Part shown: piece by piece, positions 1-6,402 of the stretch
How positions within the stretch are numbered: position 1 is the stretch's first letter
How the letters are laid out: the number at the start of each line of letters is the position of its first letter
DNA from: an uncultured Lachnospiraceae bacterium
GTDB lineage: Bacteria; Bacillota; Clostridia; Lachnospirales; Lachnospiraceae
Direction of reading: 5' to 3'
Assembly (NCBI GenBank): GCA_902796045.1
Contig: CADBNQ010000084.1
Span: 1 to 9,502 of the forward strand
Length of the DNA stretch: 9,502 bases
Translations under genes and position numbers: made by a program
Notes under the pieces: model-generated
What the model was told of the DNA's origin: nothing
The model's database searches: none
The model's input: only the letters and a program-made list of their open reading frames with translations

Positions 1-2
1 CT

Positions 3-917
3 TACAGTGACGTTACCGTGAAGGGTCTCGTGTATAATATGCAGAGATTCTCCGTAAACGACGGACCAGGTGTAAGAACCATTGTATTCTTAAACGGGTG
101 TCCGCTCCGCTGTAAATGGTGCTGCAACCCAGAATCTCAGGAGTTAAAACCTGTAGTGATGTTCAAAGAACAGAACTGCGTGGGATGCGGCAATTGTGAG
201 GTTGTATGTCCAACAGGCGCTTCTAACTTGTTTTACCCAGGTAAAATTGACCACAGCAAATGTATCTGCTGCGGCAAATGTGTAGATGTATGCTATCATA
301 AGGCCCTTGAGATGTCCGGTAAATGGATGACCGTTGAGGAAGTTATGATAGAATTATACAAGGACCGTACCATATACAGAAGATCTGGAGGCGGCATCAC
401 TGTGTCAGGCGGAGAAGCCCTGGTGCAGCACAAGTTCCTTGCCGAGCTGCTCAAGACCTGCAAGTCGGTTGGCTGGACAACAGCGATCGAGACAACAGGA
501 CTGGCCAGCGAGGAAGTGCTGGATGAGATTATTCCGCTGCTTGACTATGTGATGATGGATATCAAGCATATTGACTCTGATACCCATAAAGAGTTCACCG
601 GAGTCGGCAATGAGCAGATTCTTAAGAATGCCTTATATATCTCTCATCTTGCCAAAGAGATGGTGATCCGTGTTCCTGTTATTCCAGGTTTTAACGCTGA
701 TAAGAAAACCATAAAAGGTATCGCGGCCTTTACAAAGTACCTTCACAACGTTAATGAACTCCACCTGCTGCCGTATCATGATCTTGGATCAAACAAGTAC
801 GGCATGATGGGCAAGGATTACGAGATGGAGGGAACAAAGAGTCCCGAGTCCGAATTTATGGATGAGTTAAAAGCGATAGTAGAAGAGGAAGGCCTCACCT
901 GTAAGATCGGAGGTTGA
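3..917 (+). CDS. Glycyl-radical enzyme activating protein (radical SAM), 5' end outside window
   Basis: This enzyme reductively cleaves S-adenosylmethionine to install the glycyl radical on a partner glycyl radical enzyme. Counting from the GTG at 18, the radical-SAM motif CxxxCxxC is C28, C32 and C35, inside the family signature GCPLRCKWC. Two ferredoxin-type [4Fe-4S] motifs follow (C54/C57/C60/C64 and C82/C85/C88/C92), then the SAM-binding GGGITVSGGE stretch near residue 124. The double-ferredoxin insert is typical of activases for the dehydratase/lyase classes (diol dehydratase, choline lyase and similar), not of the short pyruvate formate-lyase activase. The reading frame is open to the left edge and the GTG at 18 has no ribosome binding site, so the true start is probably upstream of the window. 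The 3' end runs into the metK start region. The substrate class of the partner enzyme cannot be decided from this window. Confidence 0.95.
   Translation, partial: YSDVTVKGLVYNMQRFSVNDGPGVRTIVFLNGCPLRCKWCCNPESQELKPVVMFKEQNCVGCGNCEVVCPTGASNLFYPGKIDHSKCICCGKCVDVCYHKALEMSGKWMTVEEVMIELYKDRTIYRRSGGGITVSGGEALVQHKFLAELLKTCKSVGWTTAIETTGLASEEVLDEIIPLLDYVMMDIKHIDSDTHKEFTGVGNEQILKNALYISHLAKEMVIRVPVIPGFNADKKTIKGIAAFTKYLHNVNELHLLPYHDLGSNKYGMMGKDYEMEGTKSPESEFMDELKAIVEEEGLTCKIGG
909..913 (+). promoter_or_regulatory. Ribosome binding site setting the metK start at ATG 923
   Basis: GGAGG lies 9 bases before ATG 923, inside the last codons of the activase gene. It is too close to the in-frame TTG at 914 to serve that codon, so the start is placed at 923. 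Confidence 0.75.
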
Positions 918-922
918 TAGAT

Positions 923-2152
923 ATGGGCAAGTATTACCTGCTGACTTCCGAATCTGTTACAGAGGGACATCCTGACAAACTATGTGATATAGTTTCGGAC
1001 ACACTGTTAGATGCCTATCTGAGTGAAGATCCCAATTCTCATGTGGCCATGGAGACGGTAGCATCCAAAAACACCATTTTCCTTTCGGGGGAAGTTACCT
1101 CCTCCGCGAAGCCGGATCTGGTGAAGAAGGTCAGAGAAGCGGTACTCGAGATCGGCTATGACAGTGCAGTCAAGGGACTGGATGGAAATAACTGCCTTGT
1201 CCTTGCCAATGTTATTTCCCAGTCTCCTGATATTGCCCAGGGCGTTAACCGGGAAGGTGGCCAGGTTGGCGCCGGTGATCAGGGCATGATGTATGGATAT
1301 GCCTGTGATGATACAGAGGAATACATGCCTCTGTCCATCTCCCTGGCTCATAAGCTCACCAAAAGACTTACCTATGTGAGGAAGAGCGGGATCCTGCCGT
1401 ATCTTTATCCGGACGGTAAGTCTCAGGTGACAGTGGCTTATGATAAAAACGGGGAAGTCGCAGGAGTCCAGACGGTAGTCATTTCCACGCAGCACAGCGC
1501 GGATGTTTCCATAGAGAAGCTTCGTGCCGATGTGAAGAGGGAAGTGATCGATGCCGTCATAGATCATAAGGATATGCTTCCTGAAGCGAAGATCCATATC
1601 AATCCCACAGGTCGTTTTGTAGTAGGAGGACCTGAGGGGGATACGGGCCTTACAGGCAGGAAGATTATTGTAGATACTTATGGAGGGATCGCAAGACACG
1701 GAGGTGGAGCTTTCTCAGGAAAGGATCCTACCAAAGTCGACCGGTCGGCAGCCTACATGGCCAGATATGCTGCAGTGAATGTAGTTGCAGCAGGTCTGTG
1801 CAGAAAATGTGAGGTCAATCTTGCATATGCCATCGGTGTCCCGGATCCCGTTTCCATCAAGATTGATACCTTTGGCACTGAAGAAATCCCAAAGGATATC
1901 ATCGAAAGAGTAGTTGAAGAAATTTTCGACTTTAGTGTTGCAGGCATTATAAATAACCTCTCTCTCACATCTGTTACTTATAAGCCTCTTGCAGCCTATG
2001 GTCATTTCGGCAGACCGGAGCTTGACCTGCCCTGGGAAAGGACAGACAAGGCAGCGGATCTGCAGAACGCGGCAGTATATTATGTTGCTGAAGCGTTGAT
2101 CAGTAAGAATCAGGGGATCTGTACAGATGACTCCTGTAAACTGACATTCTAA
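923..2152 (+). CDS. metK: S-adenosylmethionine synthetase (methionine adenosyltransferase)
   Basis: It makes S-adenosylmethionine from methionine and ATP in the cytoplasm. The protein has 409 residues, slightly longer than the usual 380-400. The family signatures are intact: TSESVTEGHPDK near residues 8-19 (ATP binding), GAGDQGMMYGYA at about 116-127 (family signature 1), and GGGAFSGKDPTKVDRS at about 260-275 (the glycine-rich signature 2 loop). The TTG at 914 would add three residues and overlap the activase stop, but the GGAGG at 909-913 fits ATG 923. Only 5 bases separate it from the activase stop, so the two genes are almost certainly cotranscribed and probably translationally coupled. 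The C-terminus is unusual in carrying two cysteines in its last ten residues. The context suggests a cluster-dedicated copy that supplies SAM to the activase. Whether the genome has a second metK cannot be seen here. Confidence 0.97.
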   Translation: MGKYYLLTSESVTEGHPDKLCDIVSDTLLDAYLSEDPNSHVAMETVASKNTIFLSGEVTSSAKPDLVKKVREAVLEIGYDSAVKGLDGNNCLVLANVISQSPDIAQGVNREGGQVGAGDQGMMYGYACDDTEEYMPLSISLAHKLTKRLTYVRKSGILPYLYPDGKSQVTVAYDKNGEVAGVQTVVISTQHSADVSIEKLRADVKREVIDAVIDHKDMLPEAKIHINPTGRFVVGGPEGDTGLTGRKIIVDTYGGIARHGGGAFSGKDPTKVDRSAAYMARYAAVNVVAAGLCRKCEVNLAYAIGVPDPVSIKIDTFGTEEIPKDIIERVVEEIFDFSVAGIINNLSLTSVTYKPLAAYGHFGRPELDLPWERTDKAADLQNAAVYYVAEALISKNQGICTDDSCKLTF

Positions 2153-2202
2153 CTGTTTATACGTTTTCCTGATCGGTCTCAACACACTCTCACAAATAGA
2201 AC

Positions 2203-2222
2203 AGAATCGTTAAGGCGATTCT
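2203..2222 (+). other. Intergenic hairpin between metK and the rubredoxin-like gene
   Basis: AGAATCG and CGATTCT form a 7-bp stem around a 6-base loop (TTAAGG). The sequence after it (TTACCGAAATTTC) is not a clean T-tract, so this is more likely an mRNA processing or stability element or a leaky terminator than a full stop. It sits 38 bases before the next start codon. Confidence 0.4.
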
Positions 2223-2247
2223 TACCGAAATTTCTTCTTTACCAAAT

Positions 2248-2252
2248 GGAGG
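2248..2252 (+). promoter_or_regulatory. Ribosome binding site setting the start at ATG 2261
   Basis: GGAGG is 8 bases before ATG 2261. The earlier in-frame ATG at 2246 directly overlaps this site and has no ribosome binding site of its own, so the shorter protein is preferred. Confidence 0.75.
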
Positions 2253-2260
2253 AAACATTC

Positions 2261-2491
2261 ATGGGAACAATATTAGAACAGTTACACAGCTTTCATATTA
2301 AGTCTGCTGTTGACGACCTGATTGAACAGGGAGGCAATAAAAACGTGGAAGATCATCCGCTGGATGGCATATACCGCTGTAGAGTATGTGGTTGGATCTT
2401 TAATGAAAAAGAACAGGGTAAACCTTTCACAACCATTTCTCATTGCCCTATCTGCAATGTAGGTCAGCAGGGTTTTCAAAGAATAAACTAA
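2261..2491 (+). CDS. Small rubredoxin-like protein (two CxxC knuckles)
   Basis: This is a 76-residue cytoplasmic protein without signal peptide. Its C-terminal half has two metal-binding knuckles, C40xxC43 within YRCRVCGW and C62xxC65 within HCPICNVG, the pattern of a one-iron rubredoxin site. The segment between the knuckles is about 18 residues, shorter than the roughly 28-30 of classical rubredoxins, which is closer to the rubredoxin-like tail of rubrerythrins or to a short zinc ribbon. The first 35 residues are a polar, mostly helical extension (with LEQLHSFHIKSAVDDLIEQ) not found in plain rubredoxin. It lies after the activase and metK and before a strong terminator, so it probably ends that operon. 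A role as electron donor to the activase clusters is an inference. A zinc-binding structural role is the alternative. Confidence 0.85.
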   Translation: MGTILEQLHSFHIKSAVDDLIEQGGNKNVEDHPLDGIYRCRVCGWIFNEKEQGKPFTTISHCPICNVGQQGFQRIN

Positions 2492-2514
2492 ATATTAGGA
2501 TTATTTTTACCCGG

Positions 2515-2548
2515 AAACGGCTGTATGTTTACCATACAGCCGTTTTTT
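2515..2548 (+). terminator. Intrinsic terminator of the activase-metK-rubredoxin operon
   Basis: CGGCTGTATG (2518-2527) and CATACAGCCG (2533-2542) make a perfect 10-bp stem with loop TTTAC, followed by six T. The A-run before the stem (2515-2517) extends the pairing into the T-run. It follows the rubredoxin-like stop by 26 bases. Confidence 0.95.
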
Positions 2549-2589
2549 GCGCTGTAAGGTAAATTATTGTCCTATAGTCAACAAAATAA

Positions 2590-2691
2590 AATTCAATAAA
2601 ATTTCAATATGATTCAATATAATAACAGATTAGTCGTGATAGTGTACAAAAAATCGAATTCAATTTATTACAATTGATGGTAGAATATTAT
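2590..2691 (+). promoter_or_regulatory. AT-rich control region with TTCAAT repeats and a dyad, before the PocR regulator
   Basis: TTCAATA occurs at 2592-2598, 2603-2609 and 2613-2619, that is at 11- and 10-base steps on one face of the helix. TTCAAT recurs at 2659-2664, where TCAATT (2660-2665) and AATTGA (2672-2677) form an inverted repeat with a 6-base spacer. A possible -10 box TATTAT (2686-2691) lies just downstream of the dyad, but no convincing -35 is seen. This would suit an activator-dependent promoter with operator sites. The promoter assignment is weak, while the repeats themselves are plain in the sequence. Confidence 0.4.
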
Positions 2692-2741
2692 CATAAAGGT
2701 TTAAATAACCCAAGTACGGATAATCAGGAGTAGCTTAACAG

Positions 2742-3971
2742 ATGGAACATAATGCAGTTCATAAGAATGATAAGGATATGAGCCTTCCCGGCATCTTTGG
2801 TGTGGAGGCACTGGAGCTTCTGACCGAGAAACTGTCTGACGCGACTGGTTTCTCCTTTACAGTGATTGACTACAGAGGCAATAATCTCACAGAAGGGATC
2901 ATATGCAACAAGTTCTGTGAGTTTCACAAAGAACTGCGGGAGTGTTCTGAGTGTCAGGTTACAGCTGCTTTTGCAGCGGCCAAGGCAGCGATCAAGTGCT
3001 GCCCCTATCTCTTTTCCTGCCCTCAGGGTCTCTACAGTATTGCTGTCCCTGTCATAGTTAATGACCAGTATCTCGGCGCCCTGGTTGGCGGCCGGATCCG
3101 ATGTGATGAGGAGGCAGAAGGAGAAGAGTCCCGCCCCGATGACAGTTCAGTTCTCTATTCCGACAGTGAATATGCGAATATTCCTGTTTTCAGCAGGACC
3201 AAGATCATGGCGATCGGAGATCTGATGTTTTTCATGCTGAAGGAGATGGGCGAGAAGGAGAGTATGGGGATGCAGCTATCAACGGTATCTCTGGAAGAGG
3301 CTCAGATTGATAATATCAGAGAGTGGAACCGTTCCCTGCAGGAAAAACTAAAGAGCTCCGAGCTTAAACATCTAAGAGCACATATTCATCCCCAGTTCCT
3401 TATGAATATGTTTGCGACAATAGCCAACTATGCTGTCCTGGAGGACGCGGTTCATACAGAGGAGCTGATCGTTGAGTATGCTTCCATCTTAAGGTACTAT
3501 CTTGATGAATCTGCTGAGTTCTGTCTGATCGGGGACGAGTTTAAGCAGATTGAGAAATATCTGTCCGTACTGCGTTTAAAGTATGATAACAAGTTTAATT
3601 ACCATATCAAACTGGATGAGAGTCTGAAGCAGGTCAGGTTTCCTGTTCTTGTTTTCTTCCCCCTGCTTGGATATGTGATTAACTATGGTGCGTTTCCTAA
3701 TTCTTTTAAAGGGATTCTCTTTATCGACGGAGAGTCTGACGGAGACTGGTGCATCGCTACCATGCAGCTTGAGAACCAGATCCATGTTTCAGAAAGCAAA
3801 GGTCCTGGTCAGGTGATGATCATGGATGAGGAGATGATCCGGGCGCAGCTGGCAGACACCAGAAAAAGACTGGATTATGTATATGGAGATCATTATCAGC
3901 TGGACATGAAGCCGGACATGATCACACTTAGATTTCCAAAGAATATCAACAATATGGAGGTGAGAGGATGA
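2742..3971 (+). CDS. PocR-domain sensor protein with LytS/YehU-type histidine kinase region, probably catalytically degenerate
   Basis: This is a 409-residue soluble protein with no membrane segment. Residues about 16-120 form a PocR ligand-binding domain rich in cysteine (C55, C59, C68, C71, C86, C87, C93), with the family's YSIAVPVIV and LGALVGGRI strands. PocR domains sense small metabolites, with 1,2-propanediol as the classical case. A helical linker (about 183-210) leads to a His_kinase/LytS-type region: HIHPQFLMN at 214-222 and DEFKQIEKYLSVLRLKY at 265-281. The usual PHFxxN phospho-acceptor His is replaced by Gln (Q218), and the N-box Glu-Asn is replaced by Gly-Tyr in PLLGYVINYG (307-316). 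No clear DNG glycine box is present near 350-356. A ribosome binding site AGGAG (2726-2730) precedes ATG 2742. The stop overlaps the response-regulator start as ATGA. It probably signals by direct contact or has lost kinase activity. Confidence 0.9.
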   Translation: MEHNAVHKNDKDMSLPGIFGVEALELLTEKLSDATGFSFTVIDYRGNNLTEGIICNKFCEFHKELRECSECQVTAAFAAAKAAIKCCPYLFSCPQGLYSIAVPVIVNDQYLGALVGGRIRCDEEAEGEESRPDDSSVLYSDSEYANIPVFSRTKIMAIGDLMFFMLKEMGEKESMGMQLSTVSLEEAQIDNIREWNRSLQEKLKSSELKHLRAHIHPQFLMNMFATIANYAVLEDAVHTEELIVEYASILRYYLDESAEFCLIGDEFKQIEKYLSVLRLKYDNKFNYHIKLDESLKQVRFPVLVFFPLLGYVINYGAFPNSFKGILFIDGESDGDWCIATMQLENQIHVSESKGPGQVMIMDEEMIRAQLADTRKRLDYVYGDHYQLDMKPDMITLRFPKNINNMEVRG

Positions 3972-4981
3972 TCGGAGTAATGTTGATCGATCAGGAAAGC
4001 CTTTTTCAGAGAGCATTCCGCAAGATTATGGACAGTATCGAGGACTGCACCCTGGTCGGGGTGGCTGAGAACAGTGCCGAAGCCATAGAACTCTTTAATT
4101 GTCATCATCCCCAGGTTGTATTTGCTGACGCAGTTGTGGGAGGAGAGAGCGGTATTTCCATATGCGCCAAGATCAAGGCCATTGCCCCGAATACGCTCGT
4201 TTACATTCTCACGAATTATTGTAATATCAATCTGATCAGAAACTGGATGTTATCAGGACTGGATGAGTATCTGCTGAAACCGGTATCCAGAAACAGGATT
4301 TCGTCGCTTCTGCAGTCGAACACCCAGGTGGTTGATACGGTCAGAGAAGATGAATATGCGAGCGATCTCTTTTCAGCGATCGACAGCAGGGATTATAAAA
4401 AGGCCTATGATTCTGTGCAGTATGTGATAGACCAGATTTTTGAGAGGGAGAATGCGTCAGACCGCAGAGAAATGCTTGAAAACATTGCGACAGGTCTGAT
4501 GGTCCAGATCCCAGGCATGGATAAGAAACAGATCAGGTACTATCTGCAGAAGTTTGAGCTTTCCGCCAGGATGCTTGACCGAAATATGCTGTGCTATTGT
4601 TGGCTGATGGACGTGGTGACAGAAGTATTCAGACAGTTATGTGTATTTAAGTACACACATATGAACCAGGCCCTGCAATACATTGAAAGCCACAAGAATT
4701 ATGAGATATCCATCACTGAACTTGCGGCCAAAGCCCAGATCAGCAGCGGATATCTCAGCAGGATCTTTAAGAAGTATTATCATATAAGTGTTGTGGACTA
4801 CATCCATCTGCGCAAGCTGCATATGGCAAAACACTATATGATATCCAGCGATATGAACATATCAGATATATCCTTCCTCCTGGGCTACAGTGAGGCCGGT
4901 TATTTCTGCAAGGTATTTAAAAAATATGAGGGGATGACCCCCTCAGCATTTATCAACCGCTATGCCAGGAAAGCGGCATAA
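3968..4981 (+). CDS. Response regulator, receiver domain plus AraC-type DNA-binding domain
   Basis: This is a 337-residue transcription factor. The N-terminal receiver (about 1-115) keeps the phospho-acceptor D54 (VFAD54), T82 (YILT) and K104 (YLLK104P). The acidic pocket reads D8-Q9-E10, where two adjacent acids are usual, so the residue that most directly binds Mg2+ has become Gln. A helical linker of about 110 residues (116-225) follows, then a complete AraC domain at about 230-335 with both helix-turn-helix units (near 248-270 and 298-320), including the typical ISDISFLLGYSEAGYFCKVFKKY region. Its ATG overlaps the sensor stop by four bases (ATGA), so the two are translationally coupled and act as a pair. 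The likely targets are its own promoter region with the TTCAAT repeats and the glycyl-radical genes to the left. This is inferred from position only. Confidence 0.94.
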   Translation: MIGVMLIDQESLFQRAFRKIMDSIEDCTLVGVAENSAEAIELFNCHHPQVVFADAVVGGESGISICAKIKAIAPNTLVYILTNYCNINLIRNWMLSGLDEYLLKPVSRNRISSLLQSNTQVVDTVREDEYASDLFSAIDSRDYKKAYDSVQYVIDQIFERENASDRREMLENIATGLMVQIPGMDKKQIRYYLQKFELSARMLDRNMLCYCWLMDVVTEVFRQLCVFKYTHMNQALQYIESHKNYEISITELAAKAQISSGYLSRIFKKYYHISVVDYIHLRKLHMAKHYMISSDMNISDISFLLGYSEAGYFCKVFKKYEGMTPSAFINRYARKAA

Positions 4982-5004
4982 GGAGACGGTGGAGGAGAGG
5001 CTGA

Positions 5005-5517
5005 TCAGGACTCATCCGGATGGCCAAGCTTCCAGGTTTTCATGAATTCGGTGACGGGGCTGGACTCTTCCACCTCCGCGAGACCATGGTCCTGCAGCAG
5101 TTTATTGATTCTTTTTATGGACGCGTCAGCGCCGGAAACAGGTTCATCATCAGCCTCCGGTACGGATGCGTTCTTTTTTATAGTGATCTTGTACTGGTAG
5201 TCAGAATTCCGTCCGGATTCCTGAAAGCTTTCATTCCCGCTTTCATCACTTTGGAAAGAGGCTTTGAGCGCTTCAAATAAGAAAAAGAAATAGTTACCCC
5301 TTTTCTGGAAAATAATATGGTCATTTTTCAGCAGATCAGGGGAAGACTTTCTGACGTAGCCGGCTTTCACCTGCATACTCAGGGTGACTTCAAATACGCC
5401 ATTATCCTGTCTTTCTTCAAAAACAACATAGTCTGTTCTGTTGAGTCTTCTGACAGACCCGTTCATATCGGTCTGAAAGGTTACCTTGTCCATTGTTTCT
5501 GATACCATTGCTGACAT
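5005..5517 (-). CDS. Hypothetical protein, 170 residues, unrecognised family
   Basis: I do not recognise this family. The protein contains no cysteine, no signal peptide and no clear membrane span. Residues about 12-90 look beta-rich (alternating stretches such as DYVVFEE and VFEVTLSMQVKAGYV), ending in a hydrophobic GNYFFFLFEALKASF. A polar Ser/Glu/Asn-rich stretch follows (about 93-108), then a short strand YQYKITIKK, an acidic linker, and a C-terminal amphipathic helix with SIKRINKLLQDHGL. The start at 5517 has an AAAGGA site about 9 bases upstream. The gene is convergent with the response regulator, whose stop is only 23 bases away, with no clear terminator between them. It is divergent from the HExxH gene. 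Shorter + strand frames here lack ribosome binding sites. The negative-strand choice is therefore firm, but the function is unknown. Confidence 0.75.
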   Translation of the reverse strand: MSAMVSETMDKVTFQTDMNGSVRRLNRTDYVVFEERQDNGVFEVTLSMQVKAGYVRKSSPDLLKNDHIIFQKRGNYFFFLFEALKASFQSDESGNESFQESGRNSDYQYKITIKKNASVPEADDEPVSGADASIKRINKLLQDHGLAEVEESSPVTEFMKTWKLGHPDES

Positions 5518-5621
5518 TGAATTATTTCCTTTCTGTAAATGCCTCTGATCATCTGCGAGGATGCGTGATTGATTTTATGCAATTATCAGTGAAAGATATT
5601 CCTAATACCGGATAAACTGCT

Positions 5622-5630
5622 TGCTATACT
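5622..5630 (+). promoter_or_regulatory. Possible extended -10 promoter for the HExxH protein gene
   Basis: TGCTATACT contains a good -10 hexamer (TATACT, 5625-5630) with the TG of an extended -10. No good -35 is seen at 16-18 bases. The start codon is 41 bases downstream. Confidence 0.45.
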
Positions 5631-5670
5631 CAAAAGAGAAAAACCATAGCCGAATCGGGGGGACGAAGAT

Positions 5671-6366
5671 ATGATGTTAAATGATATCAACAAAAAATGG
5701 ATATCTTACAAACAAGTATATAATCTTGACAGTCCCGTGCTTGTCGAGGAGCTTCGTTTTGATGCCGAGGAAGGGACGGATTCATCCTTCGATATCACCG
5801 AGATGTTTTCCCATCATTATGTGCTGCACCTGAATCCTAAAGTCCATCTTTATCGGAGCGATTATGTTGATATGGTTCTCTGGCACGAGTTTACCCACCT
5901 GTATGATTTTCTGAACCAGCCTTTTGCCTATAAGGTCATGCGCAAGATCTATCTTTATATGAACACATTTTCAGAGTATCATGCGAGCCGGAGAACGATT
6001 GAAAGGACGATCAGTCTGGCCTGTCCGGGAGAGATCAATCCGGATAAATGCCTGATTCCGACGGCCTACAAGGAGATCTCCATCAGAGAGCTGGTCAACA
6101 ACACATTAAAGCATGCAGAGCTCTCGCAATCATGGTTTAAAAAGCATCCATCCCATCAGAGCTTTCATATCTATCTGAGATATGTCATGTATCTTATGGG
6201 TTATGCTTCGATTTTTGAGAATAAAAAAGATATTCTTCGTTTCTGTCTCACAGACCTGAAGGAGTCTGAAGAACTCTATCTGGAACTGTTTGACATCATG
6301 GAGGATAAGGACTTCTTCAAGATTGTATCACATATGGATGCAATCTACGAAGAAGCGGGGCTGTAA
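5671..6366 (+). CDS. Putative HExxH zinc metalloprotein, 231 residues
   Basis: The key feature is WH72EFTH76LYDF, an HExxH zinc-binding motif on a helix. A second conserved-looking motif, FSE102YHASR, lies 26 residues later, where a gluzincin-type third ligand (Glu) would fall. The 231-residue length is small for a complete peptidase, and no signal peptide, propeptide or membrane segment is visible, so it would act in the cytoplasm. Residues about 42-70 hold short hydrophobic strands that would form the sheet before the active-site helix. The C-terminal half is helical. A GGGGGGA ribosome binding site (5657-5663) is 7 bases before ATG 5671; a second ATG follows at once. It is a monocistronic gene with its own terminator. 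The family is not recognised: an intracellular peptidase is possible, but a non-proteolytic metal-binding protein cannot be excluded. Confidence 0.8.
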   Translation: MMLNDINKKWISYKQVYNLDSPVLVEELRFDAEEGTDSSFDITEMFSHHYVLHLNPKVHLYRSDYVDMVLWHEFTHLYDFLNQPFAYKVMRKIYLYMNTFSEYHASRRTIERTISLACPGEINPDKCLIPTAYKEISIRELVNNTLKHAELSQSWFKKHPSHQSFHIYLRYVMYLMGYASIFENKKDILRFCLTDLKESEELYLELFDIMEDKDFFKIVSHMDAIYEEAGL

Positions 6367-6391
6367 AGAAGATTACAGCCCCGTTATTTTT
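6356..6391 (+). terminator. Intrinsic terminator overlapping the stop codon of the HExxH gene
   Basis: CGGGGCTGTAA (6356-6366) pairs perfectly with TTACAGCCCCG (6373-6383) around loop AGAAGA, followed by TTATTTTT. The TAA stop (6364-6366) is the inner end of the 5' arm. The hairpin lies between two convergent genes; on the other strand the tail (CTTCTTCG) is a weaker T-tract, so some bidirectional use is possible. Confidence 0.92.
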
Positions 6392-6402
6392 GTCTTTCAG
6401 CT

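Noticed and set aside
914..922. TTG at 914 as start of metK
   Set aside because: The GGAGG at 909-913 directly abuts it; ATG 923 has correct spacing and gives the usual N-terminus.
1007..2185. Two open frames of 230 and 156 codons on the - strand
   Set aside because: They are antisense to metK, whose product is full-length and has all family signatures; the - frames have no domain or start signal.
2246..2260. ATG 2246 as start of the rubredoxin-like gene
   Set aside because: It overlaps its own would-be ribosome binding site; ATG 2261 is 8 bases after GGAGG.
2581..2665. CRISPR-like or minisatellite array from the TTCAATA repeats
   Set aside because: The repeat units are only 7 bases and too few; an operator array or chance in AT-rich DNA is more likely.
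5020..5502. Two + strand frames of 86 and 61 codons
   Set aside because: They lie opposite the 170-residue - strand gene, have no ribosome binding sites and no recognisable features.
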